From Myxococcales bacterium (GTDB lineage Bacteria > Myxococcota_A > UBA9160 > SMWR01), in the NCBI GenBank assembly GCA_013215605.1, contig JABSQW010000206.1, positions 1 through 32,262 of the forward strand: 32,262 nt of DNA. Reading direction: 5' to 3'. The position numbers were made by a program, and so were the translations under genes. Each line of letters begins with the position of its first letter. Within the stretch, counting starts at the first letter, position 1. Positions 1 to 9,654 of the stretch are shown one piece after another. The notes below the pieces were generated by a model. The model was given only the letters and a program-made list of their open reading frames with translations, made no database searches and had not been told where the DNA came from.

Positions 1-60
1 CGGCAGTGTCGCGATCCCGCTGCGCAGCGGCGAAGGCACCCCGGCGGACCCCGCTGCGGC

Positions 61-66
61 TATGAT
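61..66 (+). promoter_or_regulatory. Candidate -10 element upstream of the first amidohydrolase
   Basis: The hexamer TATGAT matches the sigma-70 -10 consensus at five of six positions. It lies about 25 bases upstream of the ATG at 91, with a clear GGAGG Shine-Dalgarno at 82-86 in between. I see no good -35 hexamer at 16-18 bases upstream, so this is only a candidate. Confidence 0.3.
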
Positions 67-90
67 GGAACCGACAGTCCCGGAGGACCC

Positions 91-1779
91 ATGAGCTTCG
101 ATCTGATCATCCGCAACGGCCGCGTCGTCGACGGTACCGGCCTCAAGGCCTACGCGGCGGATGTTGCCATCGCGGACGGGCGCATCGCGCGCATCGGCCG
201 CATCAACGAGAGCGCGGCGCGGGAGTACGACGCGACGGGCCTCGTGGTCTCGCCGGGCTTCATCGACATCCACACCCACTACGACGTACAGCTCGACTGG
301 GATCCCATCGCGACGCCGTCCGCGTGGCACGGAGTCACGACGGTGATGGCAGGGAACTGCGGCTTCACGCTCGCACCCGCGAAGCCCGACGACGTCGACT
401 GGCTGGCTGGCATGCTGAGTCGCGTCGAGGGCATGTCACGTGCAGCTCTCGGCGAGGGACTTCGCTTCACCGGCGGCGGCTTCGCGGACTTCTGGAACCG
501 CTTCAACGGGAAGATCGGCGTGAACGTAGGCGGCTACGTGGGCCACTCTGCGGTGCGTCGCTACGTGATGGGCGACGACGCGTCCGAGCGCGAGGCGACC
601 CAGGACGAGATCGAGGCGATGATGGAGCTCGTGCGCCAGGGGATGCGCGAGGGCGCCATCGGGTTCTCGACGTCGCAGCTCGACATCCACGTCGGGGAGG
701 ACGGGCGCGAGGTGCCGTCGAACCACGCCTCCCAGGAAGAAGTGGTGGCGCTCTGCGGTGTGCTCTCCGAGTTCGACCACGGGGCCGTCGAGATCATCCC
801 GCGCAGCTTCGCGGCGGGTTACGACGCGGACGACCGCAAGCTGCTCGTCGACATCTACCACGCCTCCGGCAAGCCGGTGGAGCTCAATCCGCTGATTCCG
901 AGCACCACCCATCCCATGGGCTGGGAGAGAACGCTCGAGTTCGTCGATGAGATGGCGGAGCAGGGAGTGCGCCTGCACCCGATGTGCTCGGTCAACAAGC
1001 TCGAGGCGCACATGCGCCTACGCGATACGTTCCTGTTCGACGAGAGTCCGCTGTGGCGCGAAACCCTGTGCCTCCCCGAGCCGGACCGAATGAACGCGCT
1101 GCGCGACCCGGCCACGCGCGAGAGGCTTCGCGAGGCGAACGACGACCCCACGGGCCGCGCGTTCATCATGGACTTCGATCGACTGATCATCGAAGAGGCG
1201 ACCACGGAGGCCAACAAGCCTCTCGAGGGTCGCACGGTGGGCGAGATCGCCAAGGAGCGAAACACCACGGGCTTCGAGTGCTTCCTCGATCTCTCGCTCT
1301 CCGAGGACCTCGGGATGAACTTCTACACCGAGATGGACGAGGTCGCGACGCAGTTCATCAAGCACATCAACAAGACGGCCGTCGGCAATCCGATGGTGAT
1401 GGCGGGCTCGAGCGACGGCGGTGCGCACCTCGCCTCCTTCGTCGGCGCCGACTACACGACCCGTCTGCTCTCCGAGTTCGTGCCGGATCCGCTCAGCCTC
1501 GAAGAGGCGATCTACCGGCTCACCGGTATGCCGGCCAACGTGCACGGCCTCGTGGACCGCGGCACGATCCGCGTGGGCGCCAAGGCGGACCTCGTCTGCT
1601 TCGACGTCGAGGCGCTGCGGTCGGGTCGCGCGTACCTCGTCGAGGACTTCCCGGCGAACTCGTGCCGCTACGTGGTCGACTCCGAGGGCTACAAGCTCAC
1701 CGTCGTAAACGGTCAGATCCTCATCGAGGACGGACGGCACACGGGAGCGCTGCCGGGCGAGGTGCTCCACGGAGCGTGA
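91..1779 (+). CDS. N-acyl-D-amino-acid deacylase-type amidohydrolase (amidohydrolase 3)
   Basis: This 562-aa cytoplasmic protein has the D-aminoacylase / N-acyl-D-amino-acid deacylase architecture: an N-terminal beta-sandwich strand (LIIRNGRVVDG), then a metal-dependent TIM barrel. Visible metal-site residues are the HTH pair (H61, H63), a Cys in MAGNCGF (C90) at the place of the bridging cysteine of D-aminoacylases, and SSDGGAH (D443, H447) near the C-terminus. The family hydrolyses N-acyl-D-amino acids or related cyclic amides, but many members have unknown substrates, so the reaction here is a family-level guess. GGAGG at 82-86, four bases before the ATG, fixes the start. It is followed after 7 bases by a SnoaL-like gene and then a GPH symporter, all co-directional and probably one operon for uptake and hydrolysis of a small molecule. 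Confidence 0.88.
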   Translation: MSFDLIIRNGRVVDGTGLKAYAADVAIADGRIARIGRINESAAREYDATGLVVSPGFIDIHTHYDVQLDWDPIATPSAWHGVTTVMAGNCGFTLAPAKPDDVDWLAGMLSRVEGMSRAALGEGLRFTGGGFADFWNRFNGKIGVNVGGYVGHSAVRRYVMGDDASEREATQDEIEAMMELVRQGMREGAIGFSTSQLDIHVGEDGREVPSNHASQEEVVALCGVLSEFDHGAVEIIPRSFAAGYDADDRKLLVDIYHASGKPVELNPLIPSTTHPMGWERTLEFVDEMAEQGVRLHPMCSVNKLEAHMRLRDTFLFDESPLWRETLCLPEPDRMNALRDPATRERLREANDDPTGRAFIMDFDRLIIEEATTEANKPLEGRTVGEIAKERNTTGFECFLDLSLSEDLGMNFYTEMDEVATQFIKHINKTAVGNPMVMAGSSDGGAHLASFVGADYTTRLLSEFVPDPLSLEEAIYRLTGMPANVHGLVDRGTIRVGAKADLVCFDVEALRSGRAYLVEDFPANSCRYVVDSEGYKLTVVNGQILIEDGRHTGALPGEVLHGA

Positions 1780-1786
1780 ACCCGCC

Positions 1787-2191
1787 ATGGAAGACGAGTG
1801 GCGGATCCGAAACGTGCTCGAACTCTACTGCCGCCACCTCGACGATTGCGACTACGAGGCGCTGCTTCCGCTCTTCGCGCCCGACGCCGTGTTCCTCACC
1901 ATGGGGCAGGAGTTGAAAGGCCGGGCCGGGATTCGAGCGTTCTTCCCCGAAACCCCGGAACCGCTGCCCCCGCGCCCGGTGAGCCAGCACCTGCTCTCGA
2001 ACTTCGTCATCGAGGTCGATGGCGACACCGCCACCGCTGAGACCGATTGGTGCCTGACGCGGCGCTCGGCCGATGGTCCAACCGCGATCATTCTCGCCGG
2101 CCGCTATCGCGATCGCTTCGCACGCATCGATGGCACGTGGATGATCGCGCACCGCCAGGCCATTGCGCTGGCGCGTTCCACGGAGAAATGA
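1787..2191 (+). CDS. SnoaL-like / NTF2-fold protein
   Basis: The 134-aa product has the cone-shaped NTF2/SnoaL fold pattern: an N-terminal helix ending in ELYCRHLDD (Y14, D19, D20), [11 protein letters not shown], a histidine in VSQHLLSNF (H68), and a C-terminal strand [19 protein letters not shown]. Members act as dehydratases, isomerases, epoxide hydrolases or non-enzymatic binding proteins, and nothing here decides which. It begins 7 bases after the amidohydrolase stop and has no strong Shine-Dalgarno of its own, consistent with translational coupling. It is one of three SnoaL-type genes in the window and is not closely similar to the other two by eye. Confidence 0.8.
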   Translation: MEDEWRIRNVLELYCRHLDDCDYEALLPLFAPDAVFLTMGQELKGRAGIRAFFPETPEPLPPRPVSQHLLSNFVIEVDGDTATAETDWCLTRRSADGPTAIILAGRYRDRFARIDGTWMIAHRQAIALARSTEK

Positions 2192-2228
2192 TTCACGTGT
2201 CGGCGCGTTCTCTGGAGCTCCGCCCGCG

Positions 2229-3596
2229 ATGAACAGCCAACCGCTTCCCTGGTGGAAGCTCGCGGCCTTCGGCTCCCCGGCGCTCCCGCTCGCCGCCATG
2301 AGCATTCCGCTCGTCGTCTACCTCCCGCCCTACTACGCGTCGGAGATGGGTCTCGGCCTCGGAGTGGTGGGCACCGTGTTCATGCTGACGCGGCTGTGGG
2401 ACATGCTGACGGATCCGCTGATGGGCGTGATCTCGGACAAATTTCCGAGTCGCTGGGGACGCCGCCGTCACTGGATCGTGTTCTCCGTGCCGCTCATCGC
2501 GCTGTTCGGCTACACGACGTTCTTCCCCCACCGGGTGGCGGGTGAATCGGTCTCCACCGCGTACCTGTTCGGCACGCTCTTTCTCCTCTACATCGGCTAC
2601 ACGATGCTGACGATCTCCCACCAGTCGTGGGGAGCCGAGCTCTCCGGCGAGTACCACGAACGCACGCGCATCCAGAGCTGGATCCACCTGCTCTCGATGC
2701 TCGGGATGATGCTCGTGCTCGCCGCCCCCATCGCAATCGAGCTGACGGGCCGCGAAGCCATGGCGCATGAACGCATGGAGGCGATGGGCTGGTTCATGAT
2801 CGTGTTGGTTCCCGTAGCGGTGGCCATCTCGGTGACCCTCGTACCCGAGGGCAGTGTTCCCCCGCAGCCGCGCGTCGGAATGAAGCAGGCCATTCGCATC
2901 CTCGCGGGCAACCGGCTGATGGTGCGCATCCTGATCATCGACGTCTTTCAGACCATCCCGGGCTCCGTGCGCGCCGCGATGTACGTGTTCTTCATGATGG
3001 AGGTACTCCATCAGCCCGAGTGGACGAGCTTCATCATGATGTCGTACTTCCTCGCGGCACCGATCGCCGTGCCGCTGTGGGTGCGCATCAGCAAGCGGTC
3101 CGGAAAGCACAAGGCCATCGCATTCGGCGTCCTGGGTCACATGCTGGTGACGCTCGCCTACCTGATCCCGGGCGAAGGCGATGCCCTGCTCTACGCCGTG
3201 CTCTTCTTTCTCTCGGGCATCGTGTACTCGGGCGTTCCCTTCATTCTCCGCTCGATGGTGGCCGACATATCGGACGCGGACAATGTCGAGTCGGGTCAGC
3301 AACGCACGGGGCTCTACTACTCGCTCGTCACGATGACGAGCAAGGTGGGGAGCGCGGTTGGCGTCGGTCTCGGCTACCCGATTCTCGCGCTGATCGGCTT
3401 CGATCCCGCCGGAAACAACGATCAGGCGGCGGTCGACGGGCTCCGGTACACCTACGTGATGATCCCAGTGGTCACGGACATCGTGGTGGCGTGGCTCTAC
3501 TACACGTTCCCGATGGACGAAGCGAAGCAACGCGCGCTGCGTCGGGTGATCGACGAGCGCGACTCGGCGCTGACGCGGGCGGGCACCGACGCCTGA
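2229..3596 (+). CDS. MFS transporter, glycoside-pentoside-hexuronide (GPH) cation symporter type
   Basis: A 455-aa polytopic membrane protein with about twelve hydrophobic segments. The first loop motif, [13 protein letters not shown] followed by RWGRRRHW (about residues 58-82), is diagnostic of the GPH:cation symporter family (MelB-like), which takes up sugars, glucuronides or sulfoquinovose-type compounds with Na+ or H+. A second typical segment is the [23 protein letters not shown] loop in the C-terminal half, the usual GPH repeat. I chose the ATG at 2229 because the [16 protein letters not shown]-terminus is typical; an in-frame TTG at 2163 would overlap the preceding gene and adds non-hydrophobic sequence. 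Gene order suggests it imports the substrate or product of the upstream amidohydrolase. Its stop lies 7 bases from that of the convergent MFS gene. Confidence 0.88.
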   Translation: MNSQPLPWWKLAAFGSPALPLAAMSIPLVVYLPPYYASEMGLGLGVVGTVFMLTRLWDMLTDPLMGVISDKFPSRWGRRRHWIVFSVPLIALFGYTTFFPHRVAGESVSTAYLFGTLFLLYIGYTMLTISHQSWGAELSGEYHERTRIQSWIHLLSMLGMMLVLAAPIAIELTGREAMAHERMEAMGWFMIVLVPVAVAISVTLVPEGSVPPQPRVGMKQAIRILAGNRLMVRILIIDVFQTIPGSVRAAMYVFFMMEVLHQPEWTSFIMMSYFLAAPIAVPLWVRISKRSGKHKAIAFGVLGHMLVTLAYLIPGEGDALLYAVLFFLSGIVYSGVPFILRSMVADISDADNVESGQQRTGLYYSLVTMTSKVGSAVGVGLGYPILALIGFDPAGNNDQAAVDGLRYTYVMIPVVTDIVVAWLYYTFPMDEAKQRALRRVIDERDSALTRAGTDA

Positions 3597-3603
3597 GCGA
3601 TGT

Positions 3604-4860
3604 TCAGTCGGCCGCGGCGTTCCGCGCGCGCTCGAGATCAGCGCGCAGGTGACGCGCACCGAGGATCGAGTGCCCGGCGGCCCACAGGTTGAAGAGGCCC
3701 AGCACCGCAAGCGAGTAGCGGATCGCCTCGTCGCCGTACGACGCCTCGAGCAGGTCGTTTCCGATGCCGATCAGCTGCGGGCCGAGCCCGAGCCCGACCA
3801 GGTTGATGACGAAGAGGATGATGGCCGACGCCATGGCGCGCATGCGCAGCTGCGCGAGGCCCTGGGTGACGGCGTAGCTCGGAGCCGCGTAGAACTGGTT
3901 GAAGACATTCGCGGGAATGAAGAGCAGCATGGCGAGACCGGGGGTGGGGCACAGGGCAAAGGCCGCGAGGAACGGGACGAGCAGCGACCCGCCGAGAGCG
4001 GCGATCCACAGGAGCCAGCGCTCGTCGCGCTTCGCGAGCGCATCCGTGAGAAAGCCGGCGCCCAGCGATCCGAGCGCACCGAAGACTCCCACGACGAGAC
4101 CGAGTTGCAGGCCGAACTCGCCCGGGGAGAGACCGTGCACGCGCTCCATGAACGGCGCCGCCCACGTCGTCATGCCGTAGGCGGTGATCGAGTAGAGGCC
4201 CGCGGCGGCGAGCACGTGACGAAACGAGCGCTGTGCCAGGAGGTGCCGCACCACTTCCGCGAAGCTCGGCTGCTCGTCCGAAACGACGAGGTTCTCGACC
4301 TCGCCGCGCCGCGGCTCGGGGAGGATGAACCGGAGCATCACTGCGAACAGCGCTCCGGGCACCCCGACGATGATGAATGCGTTTCGCCAGCCGATGCTGT
4401 CGTGGAGCCATCCACCGAACGCCATCCCGGCGAAGATGCCGATGCTGGCGCCCATGTTGTAGATCGCCATGGCGGATGCGCGACGCGCCGGCGGAAAGAT
4501 GTCGGAGATCATCGAGTGCGCGCTCGGCGTGGCCGATGCCTCTCCGACGCCGACCGCGACCCGCGCGACGGCCATCTGCGCAAAATTTCGAACGAGGCCC
4601 GAGCACGCCGTGGCGAGGCTCCACACCGCGAGTCCCACCGCGAGCACGAGGCGCCTCGGATGGCGGTCGGCGAGGCGCGCGATCGGGATGCCCGCGAAGG
4701 TGTAGAAGAGCGCAAACGCGGGCCCCACGAGGAAGCCCATCATCGTGTCCGATACTTCGAGGTCTGCCTTGATGGAGTTCAGGAGAATCGACAGCAGGTT
4801 GCGGTCGACGAAGTTGAAGACGTAGATGACGACGAGTATCGAAAGAACGCGTGTGCGCAT
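3604..4860 (-). CDS. MFS transporter (spinster / hexuronate-type)
   Basis: A 418-aa twelve-helix major facilitator. The N-terminus YVFNFVDRNLLSILLNSIK and the loop-2 motif GIPIARLADRHPRR are classic for the spinster-like and anion:cation symporter branch. The VGVGEASATPSAHSMISDIFPP stretch in helices 4-5 is also characteristic. Substrates of this branch range from organic acids to lipids, so the cargo is undetermined. The ATG at 4860 is chosen over an upstream in-frame extension because the hydrophobic N-terminus begins there. A -10-like TATAGT sits 10 bases upstream. It lies 23 bases downstream of a methyltransferase gene on the same strand and may be co-transcribed with it. Confidence 0.86.
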   Translation of the reverse strand: MRTRVLSILVVIYVFNFVDRNLLSILLNSIKADLEVSDTMMGFLVGPAFALFYTFAGIPIARLADRHPRRLVLAVGLAVWSLATACSGLVRNFAQMAVARVAVGVGEASATPSAHSMISDIFPPARRASAMAIYNMGASIGIFAGMAFGGWLHDSIGWRNAFIIVGVPGALFAVMLRFILPEPRRGEVENLVVSDEQPSFAEVVRHLLAQRSFRHVLAAAGLYSITAYGMTTWAAPFMERVHGLSPGEFGLQLGLVVGVFGALGSLGAGFLTDALAKRDERWLLWIAALGGSLLVPFLAAFALCPTPGLAMLLFIPANVFNQFYAAPSYAVTQGLAQLRMRAMASAIILFVINLVGLGLGPQLIGIGNDLLEASYGDEAIRYSLAVLGLFNLWAAGHSILGARHLRADLERARNAAAD

Positions 4861-4870
4861 CGGACCTCGC

Positions 4871-4876
4871 ACTATA
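4871..4876 (-). promoter_or_regulatory. Candidate -10 element for the spinster-type MFS gene
   Basis: On the minus strand this reads TATAGT, five of six matches to TATAAT, ending 10 bases before the ATG at 4860. Transcription would start almost at the start codon, giving a very short or absent leader. A GAGG five bases before the ATG could still serve as a weak ribosome site. No -35 at normal spacing was found. Confidence 0.3.
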
Positions 4877-4883
4877 CACGGCG

Positions 4884-5645
4884 TCAAACGCGTCGAGCGA
4901 TGAACAGCCAATCCCAGGGCAACGGTTCTCCCATCCAGCGCGGCGGGCGTTCGAACTCCGTGGACCACGGGTACTCGACCTTGTCGACGTCGGTGCACTC
5001 GAAGCCCGAATGCGTGAGGGTCCAGACGCCTTCCTCGCGGAGGAAGTGCTTTGTCTCCACGTTCTCGATCCGGATGATGCCGTCGAGGAGCTCGCGCGCA
5101 GTGCGACGCGATGGGGGAATTCCGGTCTCGAGAGCTTCGGCGGGCGAGTAGCCGCCGCGCCGGTTCCATTCGACGAGGTGCCGGTTCGAGAGGAGCGCGC
5201 ACTCGAGGGACGGGACCACGAACAGCACCGCGCCTCCGGGAGCGATGTAGCGCTTGATGCTCCGCAGGATGGCCGCGCGGACCGCAGCTTCGCGCGAGAT
5301 CAGCACGTTCGCGCAGACCCCGAAGGAGGCGGGCTCGACGTCGAGTCGGAGGCGCGCCAGGTCGCCGCGCCGGACGTGCACGTTCGCGAGGCCGTCGCGC
5401 TCCGCGCGCGCTCGCGCCCGGGCGACGAGGGTTTCAGCGAAGTCGACCCCCGTGACGCGCCGGAAGCGCGGAGCGAGGAGCCCCAGGTAGCGGCCCACGC
5501 CGCAGCCGAAGTCGATGGCGTCTCGGCGGCGGTTCCGAAACTCGTCGAGGCGGCGGGGGATCGCACCGCGGAGATCGCTGGCCGCGGAGTCGAAGATCTC
5601 GTCTTCGTACGCGTTTCCGAGCCCCTGCCAGTAGCGCTCGTCCAT
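4884..5645 (-). CDS. Class I SAM-dependent methyltransferase
   Basis: A 253-aa soluble protein with a Rossmann methyltransferase core. Motif I is DFGCGVGRY (about 45-53), the acidic residue closing strand beta-2 is in VTGVDFA (D68), and a later motif is [15 protein letters not shown]. The N-terminus [20 protein letters not shown] resembles small-molecule methyltransferases of the Methyltransf_11/25 type. The start at 5645 is preferred over a start at 5771 because the latter would overlap the divergent gene at 5762 and adds non-conserved sequence. Acceptor substrate is unknown. The MFS gene follows 23 bases downstream, so product export is a possibility, but this is only positional inference. 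Confidence 0.82.
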   Translation of the reverse strand: MDERYWQGLGNAYEDEIFDSAASDLRGAIPRRLDEFRNRRRDAIDFGCGVGRYLGLLAPRFRRVTGVDFAETLVARARARAERDGLANVHVRRGDLARLRLDVEPASFGVCANVLISREAAVRAAILRSIKRYIAPGGAVLFVVPSLECALLSNRHLVEWNRRGGYSPAEALETGIPPSRRTARELLDGIIRIENVETKHFLREEGVWTLTHSGFECTDVDKVEYPWSTEFERPPRWMGEPLPWDWLFIARRV

Positions 5646-5705
5646 GGCGGCGGATTCTCCGTGATTCCCGGCGACCGACTCGGGCAGACTGTAGTCGCGG
5701 CGCCA

Positions 5706-5717
5706 ATTGGGGCCAAT
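5706..5717. promoter_or_regulatory. Small inverted repeat in a divergent promoter region
   Basis: ATTGG-GG-CCAAT lies between the divergent methyltransferase and sugar-isomerase genes. It overlaps an 8-bp palindrome CCAATTGG at 5703-5710 and a repeated GCCAAT. Its position about 50 bases upstream of both start codons would suit a repressor or activator site, but the arms are only 5 bp, so chance is not excluded. Confidence 0.22.
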
Positions 5718-5761
5718 CACGACCCGGCACGACCGATCGCCAAGAACCGGAGGGAGAACCC

Positions 5762-7003
5762 ATGACGGCAAGGAGTTTCGCGCCCCGCTTCATGAAGGTG
5801 GGCGTCCTCACTGCTGCGCTCCAGGAGCTGACGCCCCGCGATGTGCGCGATCCCGATCCCGATCGGGCCATCGAGGACTGGCTGGCGTTTGCTGCCGAGC
5901 TCGAGGCCGACAGCATCCAGCTCTCGGCGGCACTCCACCCGAGCGTGTCCGACGTCCCCGAGGAAGCCATGCTCGATCCGGTCGCAAACACGCTCGACCT
6001 TCGCGACGTCTGCACGCGGGCCCGCGCCGACCGTGTGCTCGCCGCCGTGGCGCAGACCGGCGTCGAGATCGCCGACATCGGGTACTTCGACAACATGCTC
6101 CACGGCGATCCCGCGATCCGCGCCGTGAAGCACGATTTCATGCTTCGCGTCTTCGACGCCGCGGTGCTGCTCGGCTGTCCCGCCGTGTGTGGCTTCGTGG
6201 GTCGCAACCAGTCGCGCAGCATCGAGGCCAATCTCGCCGACTTCGAGGAGTCGTTCGTTCCGCTGCTGAAAGAGGCGAAGGCCCGTGGTCTCGAGTACCG
6301 CATCGAGCAGTGCCCGATGCCCGGATGGACGCTCGACGATTCGTTCCACAACAACATCGCCTACACGCCGGGCACGTGGATCGCCCTCTTTCGCATCTGC
6401 GAACGCCACGGCGTAGGCGACCAGCTGCGCATCCACTACGACCCGAGCCACGCCATTCTCATGGGGCAGGACACGCGTTCGATCTTCCAGTATCTGCGGG
6501 ACGAGGGCGTGCCGTTCCTGATCAGCGGCTTCCACGTCAAAGGACAGGTCGCGGATCCGAAGGGCCTCGCCGCCTGGGGCTACGGGGGCCAGACCCTGGG
6601 GCGTGGCGACTGGGTCGACGGCAAACCGTCGGAGAACCCCGCAGATCACGCGAACGCGTGGAACAAGCAGACGGCGATCTGCGAACACGAGCTTCCGGGG
6701 ACCGCGCGCCACGATCCCCTCGCGTATCTCACGAATCGCAGTGTCGACTGGCTCGACCACCAACTGGCCGCGCGCGAGCTCCTCGAGCTGGATTTCGAGA
6801 AGGCTCCCCTGATCGTCGAGCACGAGTACCCGCCGGCGCGCGTGCAGGATCGCGAGAGTCTCAAGCCCATCCTGCAGGGCTCGATCGCGTTCACGCGCCG
6901 GATCGACGAGGCTGCCGCGTGCATGTACGCGCTGCAGAGCGAGGTGCTACCCGCTCAGGGGATTCCCGTACAGGGGGTGGGTCGGCAGGCGTACCGCTCG
7001 TAA
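5762..7003 (+). CDS. Sugar phosphate isomerase/epimerase family TIM-barrel protein
   Basis: A 413-aa member of the xylose isomerase-like TIM-barrel (AP_endonuc_2) superfamily. Candidate metal ligands are spread as in that fold: E182 (YRIEQCP), D227 and H230 (HYDPSHA), H258 (SGFHVKG) and E353/E355 (IVEHEYP). The chain is longer than the usual 270-310 aa, with extra sequence of roughly 70-90 residues after H258. A strong GGAGGGAG Shine-Dalgarno at 5749-5756 supports the ATG at 5762 over the internal ATG at 5792. The next gene, a Gfo/Idh/MocA oxidoreductase, begins 25 bases later; this pairing is common in catabolism of inositols, modified sugars and glycosides, where a ketone made by the dehydrogenase is isomerised or cleaved. 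The specific sugar is not identifiable. Confidence 0.85.
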   Translation: MTARSFAPRFMKVGVLTAALQELTPRDVRDPDPDRAIEDWLAFAAELEADSIQLSAALHPSVSDVPEEAMLDPVANTLDLRDVCTRARADRVLAAVAQTGVEIADIGYFDNMLHGDPAIRAVKHDFMLRVFDAAVLLGCPAVCGFVGRNQSRSIEANLADFEESFVPLLKEAKARGLEYRIEQCPMPGWTLDDSFHNNIAYTPGTWIALFRICERHGVGDQLRIHYDPSHAILMGQDTRSIFQYLRDEGVPFLISGFHVKGQVADPKGLAAWGYGGQTLGRGDWVDGKPSENPADHANAWNKQTAICEHELPGTARHDPLAYLTNRSVDWLDHQLAARELLELDFEKAPLIVEHEYPPARVQDRESLKPILQGSIAFTRRIDEAAACMYALQSEVLPAQGIPVQGVGRQAYRS

Positions 7004-7028
7004 CGACCGACGCAGGGGGGACGCAAAG

Positions 7029-8141
7029 ATGACGAAGCTCAACGTCGCGATGATCGGCTACGGGTTCATGGGCCGCACTCACAGCAACGCCTGGCGCCAG
7101 GTGGGACGCTTCTTCGACACGCCCCTCGAGCCGGAGCTCGCGGTGGTGTGCGGCCGCGACGCCGACGGGGCGCAGCAGGCGGCTGGCAAGCTCGGGTTCC
7201 ACGCCCACGCCACATCCTGGGAGGAGGTGGTCACGAGTCCGGGGATCGACGTGGTCGACATCTGCACCCCCGGCGATTCCCACGCCCCCATCGCCATCGC
7301 GGCTGCCGAGGCGGGCAAGGTGGTGTTCTGCGAGAAGCCGCTCGCCAACAGCGTCGGCGAGGCGAAGCAGATGCTCGACGCCGTCGTGAAGGCCGGGGTG
7401 CTCCACATGATCTGCCACAACTACCGCCGCGCCCCGGCGGTGATGCTCGCAAAGCGCCTGATCGAAGCGGGACGCATCGGCGTGATCCGCCACTACCGCG
7501 GCACCTACCTGCAGGACTGGATCGTCGATCCGGAGTTCCCCCGCGTCTGGCGCCTCGAGAAGGCGAGGGCGGGCAGCGGAGCCCTGGGGGACATCGCGTC
7601 GCATTCCCTCGACCTCGCCCGCTTTCTCGTCGGCGAGATCAGCGAGGTGTCGGGCCTGCTCGAAACCTTCGTCAAGGAGCGGCCCCTCGAAGACGGCAGT
7701 GGCACCGGTGTGGTCGACGTCGATGACGCAGCCCTCGCCCTCGTCCGCTTCGAGAACGCCGCGATCGGCAGCCTCGAGGGCTCCCGCTTCTGCCCCGGCC
7801 GGAAGAACTACAACCGCTTCGAGATCAACGGCGCCACGGGGAGCATCGCCTTCGACCTCGAACGGATGAACGAGCTCGAGCTCTACGTCGAAGAGGGCCC
7901 CGATTCGGGATTCCGCACCATCCTCGCCACCGACGAAGCCCACCCGTACGTGGCCGCCTGGTGGCCTCCGGGCCATATCCTCGGCTACGAGCACACCTTC
8001 ATCCACACCGTTCACGACCTGATCGCCGCCGTCCACGCCGACGCGCTACCGACGCCGAATTTCGAGGACGGCCTGCGCAACCAGCAGGTGCTCGACGCCA
8101 TCGAGCGGTCCGGGGAGACGCGGGGCTGGGAGTCGGTCTAG
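7029..8141 (+). CDS. Gfo/Idh/MocA family NAD(P)-dependent oxidoreductase
   Basis: A 370-aa two-domain dehydrogenase. The N-terminal Rossmann domain carries GYGFMG (about 10-15) for dinucleotide binding and the family signature CEKPLANS (E102-K103-P104), whose lysine is catalytic. The C-terminal domain has [10 protein letters not shown] with D188 and H192 in the usual active-site positions. Family members oxidise inositols, glucosides, rhamnose-type sugars and similar polyols. It follows the isomerase by 25 bases with a GGGGGGA purine run before its ATG, so the two are very likely one operon acting on the same substrate. Confidence 0.9.
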   Translation: MTKLNVAMIGYGFMGRTHSNAWRQVGRFFDTPLEPELAVVCGRDADGAQQAAGKLGFHAHATSWEEVVTSPGIDVVDICTPGDSHAPIAIAAAEAGKVVFCEKPLANSVGEAKQMLDAVVKAGVLHMICHNYRRAPAVMLAKRLIEAGRIGVIRHYRGTYLQDWIVDPEFPRVWRLEKARAGSGALGDIASHSLDLARFLVGEISEVSGLLETFVKERPLEDGSGTGVVDVDDAALALVRFENAAIGSLEGSRFCPGRKNYNRFEINGATGSIAFDLERMNELELYVEEGPDSGFRTILATDEAHPYVAAWWPPGHILGYEHTFIHTVHDLIAAVHADALPTPNFEDGLRNQQVLDAIERSGETRGWESV

Positions 8142-8249
8142 GTCCGCCCGATCCCGATCCGTCGAAGGTCAGGAGTGTGCGCGGTAGAAGCCGGTGGGCT
8201 CCTGCCGCGCGCTTCCGTGCCGGAAATCGAAGATTCCCCGCAGAAGGCG

Positions 8250-8255
8250 TACGCT
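8250..8255 (+). promoter_or_regulatory. Candidate -10 element, possibly leaderless transcript
   Basis: TACGCT fits the TANNNT core of a -10 element and ends 9 bases before the ATG at 8265. The same hexamer sits 8 bases before the sulfatase start at 13047 on the other strand. Neither gene has a Shine-Dalgarno in that gap. No -35 was found, so confidence is low. Confidence 0.25.
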
Positions 8256-8264
8256 AACCCCTTG

Positions 8265-9644
8265 ATGTCGCGGCGCATCGCCAGTGCACTCCTCGTCTCG
8301 ATCGCACTCGCGGCCATCGTCCTGCGCGCCGCGAAGGCTCATACCACGGGCATTCTGTACGACGAGGCGGTGACCTGGTTCACGTACGCGTCGAGTCTCG
8401 AGGCGGCGCTCACCCGCTACGACTCCACGAACAACCACCTGCTGAACTCCATCGCCATCTGGGCGGCTCACGGACTGTTCGGTGGCTACGAGCATTTCAT
8501 TCGCATCCCCTCGATGCTCGCGAGCTTCGGATTCGTGCTGGCCTGCGCGTACGCGTCGACGCGCATCATCTCCGATCGGTGGCTCCGGCTGCCCGTGCTC
8601 GCCGTGATCTTGTTCCACTTCTTCGTGTTCGACATGAGCTATCTCGCTCGCGGCTACTCGTTCGCCCTTGCAGCCAGCCTCGGGGCACTCGCATTCACCT
8701 TGTGGCTCGAGACGCGGCCGGCCAGCCGGGGCCTGCTTTGGCTCACCGCGTGCGTGATGGCGCTCTGCAACTTCGTGGCGCTGGGGTCGATGCTCACGAG
8801 CGTGCTCGCAATGCTCGTGCTGAACGCGGTCTGCTTCGGGCGTCTCTTCGTGAGGATGCGGGAGAGTCGGGTGCTCGTGGTGCAAGCGGCGGCGGTCGCA
8901 CTCCTTCTCACCCTTGCAGCGAGTGGCGCCCTCTACTCCAGCGTGCTCGACGACGTCGTGCGACACGGGTCTCGCGGGCAGGGGGCGATCAGCGCCTCCG
9001 AGTTCTTCCAGACGCTGCTCGATGAGCGACTCTTCGAACCTCTCGGAGATCCGGACCTGCGGCGGCTGGCGACCCGATCCGTGGCGGTTCTGGTCGCGGC
9101 GGCGCTGCTGGGCCTCGCGGCCCTGTGCTCGGGATTCGGGCGCTCCGACGAGCGGCGCGTGGAGAAGGCCCTCGTGTGGATCGTCGCACTCTCGACCCTG
9201 GCCGGCACGCTGTTCTACGGCTTCGTTCTCGAGCGCTCGCTCGGCCACCAGCGCAATCACCTCAGCCTGTATCCGATGATCTGGCTCGCGTTGGGTGCGG
9301 CCCTCGATTCGCTGATCGCGCTGGTGCGGAGCCAGCCGCTTCGCGGTGTGGCCGTCGTGGTCGTCGGACTGCTCGTGGCACCGTACGTCGCTCTCAACCT
9401 TCCCGATGCGCGCGAGGTGAAGTTCAACTACTGGTGGCGTCAGTCCAACGGGCGCTCCATCCTGCGCCGCCTGCACGCCCAGGATCCCGAGCGGGTCTGG
9501 GCCATCAAGGCGGTTCCCAAGCACCGATTCGCCCTCTACGCGATGCAATACTACCAGCAGTTCGGCTACCGCTTCCGAAAGGCAGGGGTCGACGAGGAGT
9601 TCGATCTCATCCTCTTCGACCTGCCCCAGCGTTACATCGAGTGA
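8265..9644 (+). CDS. Polytopic GT-C-type glycosyltransferase (family 39-like)
   Basis: A 459-aa integral membrane protein with about ten hydrophobic segments. The acidic motif LYDEAVTW (D33, E34) in the first periplasmic loop is the hallmark of GT-C enzymes that use polyprenyl-phosphate sugars (protein O-mannosyltransferase and ArnT relatives). STNNHLLNSIAIWAAHGLFG and the ARGYSFALA helix match the bacterial GT39/PMT_2 pattern. Such enzymes glycosylate lipids, proteins or surface polymers on the outer face of the inner membrane. I use the ATG at 8265, directly before a hydrophobic first helix; an in-frame GTG at 8175 would add about 30 mostly polar residues. There is no clear Shine-Dalgarno. 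It does not obviously belong with the sugar-catabolic pair upstream. Confidence 0.75.
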   Translation: MSRRIASALLVSIALAAIVLRAAKAHTTGILYDEAVTWFTYASSLEAALTRYDSTNNHLLNSIAIWAAHGLFGGYEHFIRIPSMLASFGFVLACAYASTRIISDRWLRLPVLAVILFHFFVFDMSYLARGYSFALAASLGALAFTLWLETRPASRGLLWLTACVMALCNFVALGSMLTSVLAMLVLNAVCFGRLFVRMRESRVLVVQAAAVALLLTLAASGALYSSVLDDVVRHGSRGQGAISASEFFQTLLDERLFEPLGDPDLRRLATRSVAVLVAAALLGLAALCSGFGRSDERRVEKALVWIVALSTLAGTLFYGFVLERSLGHQRNHLSLYPMIWLALGAALDSLIALVRSQPLRGVAVVVVGLLVAPYVALNLPDAREVKFNYWWRQSNGRSILRRLHAQDPERVWAIKAVPKHRFALYAMQYYQQFGYRFRKAGVDEEFDLILFDLPQRYIE

Positions 9645-9654
9645 GCGAAACGCC

